Made by a program: the position numbers and the translations under genes
Notes under the pieces: model-generated
Database searches by the model: none
Seen by the model: the letters and a program-made list of their open reading frames with translations, nothing else
What the model was told of the DNA's origin: nothing
Origin: Acidimicrobiaceae bacterium
GTDB lineage: Bacteria; Actinomycetota; Acidimicrobiia; Acidimicrobiales; Ilumatobacteraceae
DNA length: 64,000 nt
Direction of reading: 5' to 3'
Assembly: GCA_947450115.1 (NCBI GenBank)
Contig: CANFUE010000012.1
Location: 1 to 64,000, forward strand
Shown: piece after piece, positions 61,274 to 64,000 of the stretch
How positions within the stretch are numbered: the stretch's first letter is position 1
Layout of the letters: every line of letters begins with the position of its first letter

Positions 61274-62299
61274 ATGGCTAAGAAAACAGCAGCAATACTT
61301 GGGGCAACGGGGTTCACAGGGGTTGAGCTTTTGCGTCTTATCGCCCAGCACCCTGAAATGGAAGTGGTGTACGCAAGTGGAGACTCCCAAGCAGGGGAGA
61401 AGCTTTCCCACTTGTATCCCAGTTTGCGTGCTGCGTATCCCAACATGGTGGCCCAAGAGTTCTCGCAAAAGGCCGTGTCTGGAGTCGACGTTGTCTTCCT
61501 CGGGCTCCCACATGAATCATCGGTCGAAATCGTTCCGCAACTGCTGGGAGATGTTGGTTGCGTCGTTGACCTTTCCGCTGCATTTCGTTTGCGCGACACT
61601 GCGCAGTATCCACAGTGGTATGGCTTCACGCATGAACACCCCGAATACGTAGCGCAAGCTGTTTACGGTTTGCCCGAGATCTACCGAAAAGAACTTGCCG
61701 GAGCGCAACTCGTAGCAACGCCGGGTTGTTATGTCACTGCAGCAACTCTGGCATTGAGGCCGTTTGTGCATGGTGGAATCTTTCATCGCGAAGGTCTCAT
61801 TGTTGACGCTGCATCAGGTGTGTCTGGTGCAGGCAAAGCCCTCAAGTCTTCAAGCATGTTTACGAGCGTCGATGAAGATTTTTCTGCCTATGGTCTTGTC
61901 TCGCATCGCCATACGCCAGAGATGGAACAAGAAATCGGTGGGCAAGTGCTGTTTACTCCGCATCTTGCGCCAATGAACAGGGGAATTTTGGCAACGTGTT
62001 ACGCGCGACCCGTATCGGCAAATACGACCACGGAAAGTCTCTTGCAAGTGCTTACAGAGTCATACAAAAACGAAAAGTTCGTTGTGGTGAGTGAAGAGGC
62101 CCCTTCAACGAAATCAACACAGGGAACAAATGCTGTGCACATCACTGCTCGTTACGACGCGCGTACCGGCTATGCACTTGTTATTGCAGCACTCGACAAC
62201 CTCACCAAGGGAGCATCAGGGGGAGCCTTGCAGTCGGCCAATGTTGCTCTTGGGCTTGAAGAGTCGCTTGGTCTGAGTGCAGTGGGTATGTGGCCATGA
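61274..62299 (+). CDS. argC: N-acetyl-gamma-glutamyl-phosphate reductase
   Basis: NADPH-dependent third step of arginine synthesis. The N-terminal GATGFTGVELLRL nucleotide loop, catalytic C152 in ATPGCYVTA, and SHRHTPEMEQE are present in 341 residues. ATG 61274 begins right after the operator-promoter. The next gene is argB; argJ, which normally lies between them in actinobacteria, is absent. Confidence 0.97.
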   Translation: MAKKTAAILGATGFTGVELLRLIAQHPEMEVVYASGDSQAGEKLSHLYPSLRAAYPNMVAQEFSQKAVSGVDVVFLGLPHESSVEIVPQLLGDVGCVVDLSAAFRLRDTAQYPQWYGFTHEHPEYVAQAVYGLPEIYRKELAGAQLVATPGCYVTAATLALRPFVHGGIFHREGLIVDAASGVSGAGKALKSSSMFTSVDEDFSAYGLVSHRHTPEMEQEIGGQVLFTPHLAPMNRGILATCYARPVSANTTTESLLQVLTESYKNEKFVVVSEEAPSTKSTQGTNAVHITARYDARTGYALVIAALDNLTKGASGGALQSANVALGLEESLGLSAVGMWP

Positions 62300-63183
62300 T
62301 GACTGCAAACGAAACGGCAGCAGTGCTCATCGAAGCATTGCCCTACATTCAGCGGTTTGCGGGTGCGACGGTTGTAGTGAAATATGGTGGTAACGCTCTG
62401 TCGGGTACCACTCATACAGACCCGCTCAAAGTTTTTGCCGAAGATATGGTTTTTCTTGCATCCGTCGGCATTCGCCCCATCGTGGTGCACGGTGGCGGAC
62501 CGCAAATCAATGCCGAACTTGAACGTCAAGGTATTGAAAGCAAGTTTGTCGATGGTCGGCGCGTCACCGATGCGCCAACAATGAAGGTTGTTGAAGAGGT
62601 GCTGGCAAACCAGGTGAACCCGAGCATCGTTGATGCAATCAATAGTTGCGGCGGCAAGGCACGCGGCATGTCGGGGGCGAAAGATGGCCTCATCGCAGTT
62701 GTTCAACGCAATGAGATGCTCGGTTTCGTTGGCGACGTTGTAGGTATTGGTTCACGTGCGCTGGCAGACGTCATTTCTACGGGTGAAATACCCGTCATTG
62801 CAACGGTGGGTGTCGACTCCACTGGGCAAACCTTCAACATCAATGCCGATTCAGTGGCCGCCTTTGTTGCCGGTGAAATGAAGGCCGAGAAGCTTCTGTA
62901 TCTCACCGATATTGAGGGGCTACGTCGTGATGTGTCTCGGGCCGACTCACTCATTAGCGCTCTCACGGCTAGTGAACTCAATGAACTTCTCAACGACGGA
63001 ACAATTGTCGGCGGAATGATTCCGAAAGCAGAGAGCTGTATGGAAGCTGTTGGGTTGGGTGTTCCAGCTGTTCATATTCTCGACGGGCGCATTGCTCACG
63101 TGAGCATTATTGAGCTTTTTACAGACGCAGGTATTGGAACAATGGTGACAAAAAGTGATTCAACAAAGGTGGCAAAGTCATGA
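62296..63183 (+). CDS. argB: Acetylglutamate kinase
   Basis: Phosphorylates N-acetylglutamate. VVKYGGNAL, VVHGGGPQIN and NINADSVAAFVAGEM are the amino acid kinase motifs in 295 residues. An N-terminal helix (ETAAVLIEALPYIQRFAG) is of the kind found in arginine-inhibited hexameric enzymes. ATG 62296 overlaps argC by ATGA; ATG 62299 is the alternative. Confidence 0.96.
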   Translation: MMTANETAAVLIEALPYIQRFAGATVVVKYGGNALSGTTHTDPLKVFAEDMVFLASVGIRPIVVHGGGPQINAELERQGIESKFVDGRRVTDAPTMKVVEEVLANQVNPSIVDAINSCGGKARGMSGAKDGLIAVVQRNEMLGFVGDVVGIGSRALADVISTGEIPVIATVGVDSTGQTFNINADSVAAFVAGEMKAEKLLYLTDIEGLRRDVSRADSLISALTASELNELLNDGTIVGGMIPKAESCMEAVGLGVPAVHILDGRIAHVSIIELFTDAGIGTMVTKSDSTKVAKS

Positions 63184-64000
63184 CGAAGCACGCATTTCTC
63201 GAGAACAACGCTCAACCAGTGCCAGAGGCCGCAGGTATGGATCATTGTCCATTTCTTCCAGTCTTCGGACCACCTGCGGTGATGTTTGTTCGCGGACAAG
63301 GAACGGAACTCTGGGACTCACAAGGAAAGCGTTATCTCGATTTCCTCTGTGGTCTCGCGGTCACCTCATTGGGTCACTCTCATTCATGTGTCACCGATGC
63401 ATTGACTCAGCAATCTGCTGAACTCATTCATGTGAGTAACTTTTTTGCTAACCCAGTTGCCACTGCAGCAGCTATCGATATCAACCAGCTTTTGGAAAGT
63501 GCCACAGGCAGTAGCGGTCAAGTGTTTTTCTGTAACTCAGGTGCAGAAGCCAATGAAGCAGCAATCAAGCTCGCTCGTAAACACGGCGGACGTGGTCGCC
63601 ACACAATGGTGTCGGCCCTCGGTAGTTTTCATGGCCGTACTCTTGGTGCACTCGCAGCCACTGGCCAACCGGCAAAACATGAACCATTCCAGCCCATGCC
63701 CGAAGGTTTCAAGCACGTTGCCTATGGCGATATTGAGGCGCTGTCGCAAGCCGTCGATTCATCGGTAGCGGCTGTATTGCTGGAGCCGATTCAAGGCGAA
63801 GGCGGAGTCATCCCAGCCCCCGCTGGTTACTTGAAGGCTGTCGAGTCGCTGTGTAAAGAACGTGGTGTGCTGCTCATCATCGATGAAGTGCAAACAGGTA
63901 TGGGACGTACCGGAAAATGGTTTGGCTTTGAACATTCTGGTATTTCACCCGATGCTGTGCTCATGGCTAAAGCGCTCGGCAATGGCGTTCCTGTTGGCGC
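63180..64000 (+). CDS. argD: Acetylornithine aminotransferase (3' end off window)
   Basis: PLP enzyme that makes N-acetylornithine. The first 273 codons are open to the right edge. NSGAEANEAAIKLARKH, SFHGRTLGAL, LLEPIQGEGGV, IIDEVQTGMGRTG and the PLP lysine K264 in MAKALGNGVPVG identify the family. It overlaps argB by ATGA. The sequence ends just after the lysine block, so roughly the last third is missing. Confidence 0.96.
   Translation, partial: MTKHAFLENNAQPVPEAAGMDHCPFLPVFGPPAVMFVRGQGTELWDSQGKRYLDFLCGLAVTSLGHSHSCVTDALTQQSAELIHVSNFFANPVATAAAIDINQLLESATGSSGQVFFCNSGAEANEAAIKLARKHGGRGRHTMVSALGSFHGRTLGALAATGQPAKHEPFQPMPEGFKHVAYGDIEALSQAVDSSVAAVLLEPIQGEGGVIPAPAGYLKAVESLCKERGVLLIIDEVQTGMGRTGKWFGFEHSGISPDAVLMAKALGNGVPVG

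Overview
This window looks like a chromosomal core region of an actinobacterium. The evidence is a phosphatidylinositol mannoside (PIM) gene set (pgsA, patA, pimA), the actinobacterial integration host factor mIHF, an ATPase-dead PriA, DUF1844 and DUF6167 proteins, a PyrR-controlled pyrimidine operon, and many leaderless genes. Base composition looks balanced rather than GC-rich by eye. Together with gene order, this makes me favour an Acidimicrobiia-type lineage (inference only). No tRNA, rRNA, insertion sequence, phage gene or CRISPR array was seen. Almost every gene lies on the + strand, with gaps of a few bases or 1-20 base overlaps. The only gap near 300 bases is the infC leader (55529-55766).

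Layout. 1-8.8 kb: the PIM lipid cluster (HIT protein cut by the left edge, membrane protein, pgsA, patA, pimA), split by an arsenic cassette (arsR / arsI-aquaglyceroporin-arsC) and an LLM oxidoreductase, then a pseudo-HtpX membrane protein and a DUF3048 lipoprotein. 8.8-19.2 kb: pdxST, yebC, a peroxiredoxin, ruvCAB, queA-tgt and yajC-secD-secF. 19.2-31.2 kb: apt, rel, hisS, aspS, rarA, two small membrane proteins, alaS, ruvX, mltG. 31.2-37.5 kb: shikimate genes aroE-C-K-B-Q, then pepP, efp, nusB. 37.5-45.8 kb: pyrR-B-C-carA-carB-pyrD behind a PyrR-binding RNA hairpin. 45.8-52 kb: mihF, gmk, rpoZ, coaBC, metK, priA. 52-61.2 kb: def, fmt, mog, hisG, a cold-shock-like protein, then infC-rpmI-rplT, a SpoU methyltransferase and pheST. 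61.2-64 kb: the arginine operon argC-B-D, without argJ, running off the right edge.

Main points of interest. (1) Four genes (rarA, fmt, infC and the SpoU methyltransferase) have conserved N-termini with no ATG, GTG or TTG start available. ACG, CTG/ATC, ATA and ACG are the best candidates. Two of them, fmt and infC, control translation initiation. (2) Many starts have a TANNNT -10 element 6-8 bases before the start codon, which predicts leaderless mRNAs. In five cases the -10 is built on the stop codon of the upstream gene. (3) Tandem ARG-box-like palindromes overlap a leaderless argC promoter. (4) A PyrR-binding loop abuts the pyrR Shine-Dalgarno sequence. (5) The arsenic cassette uses an AqpS-type channel instead of an efflux pump. 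(6) An M48/HtpX-like protein has lost its HExxH site.
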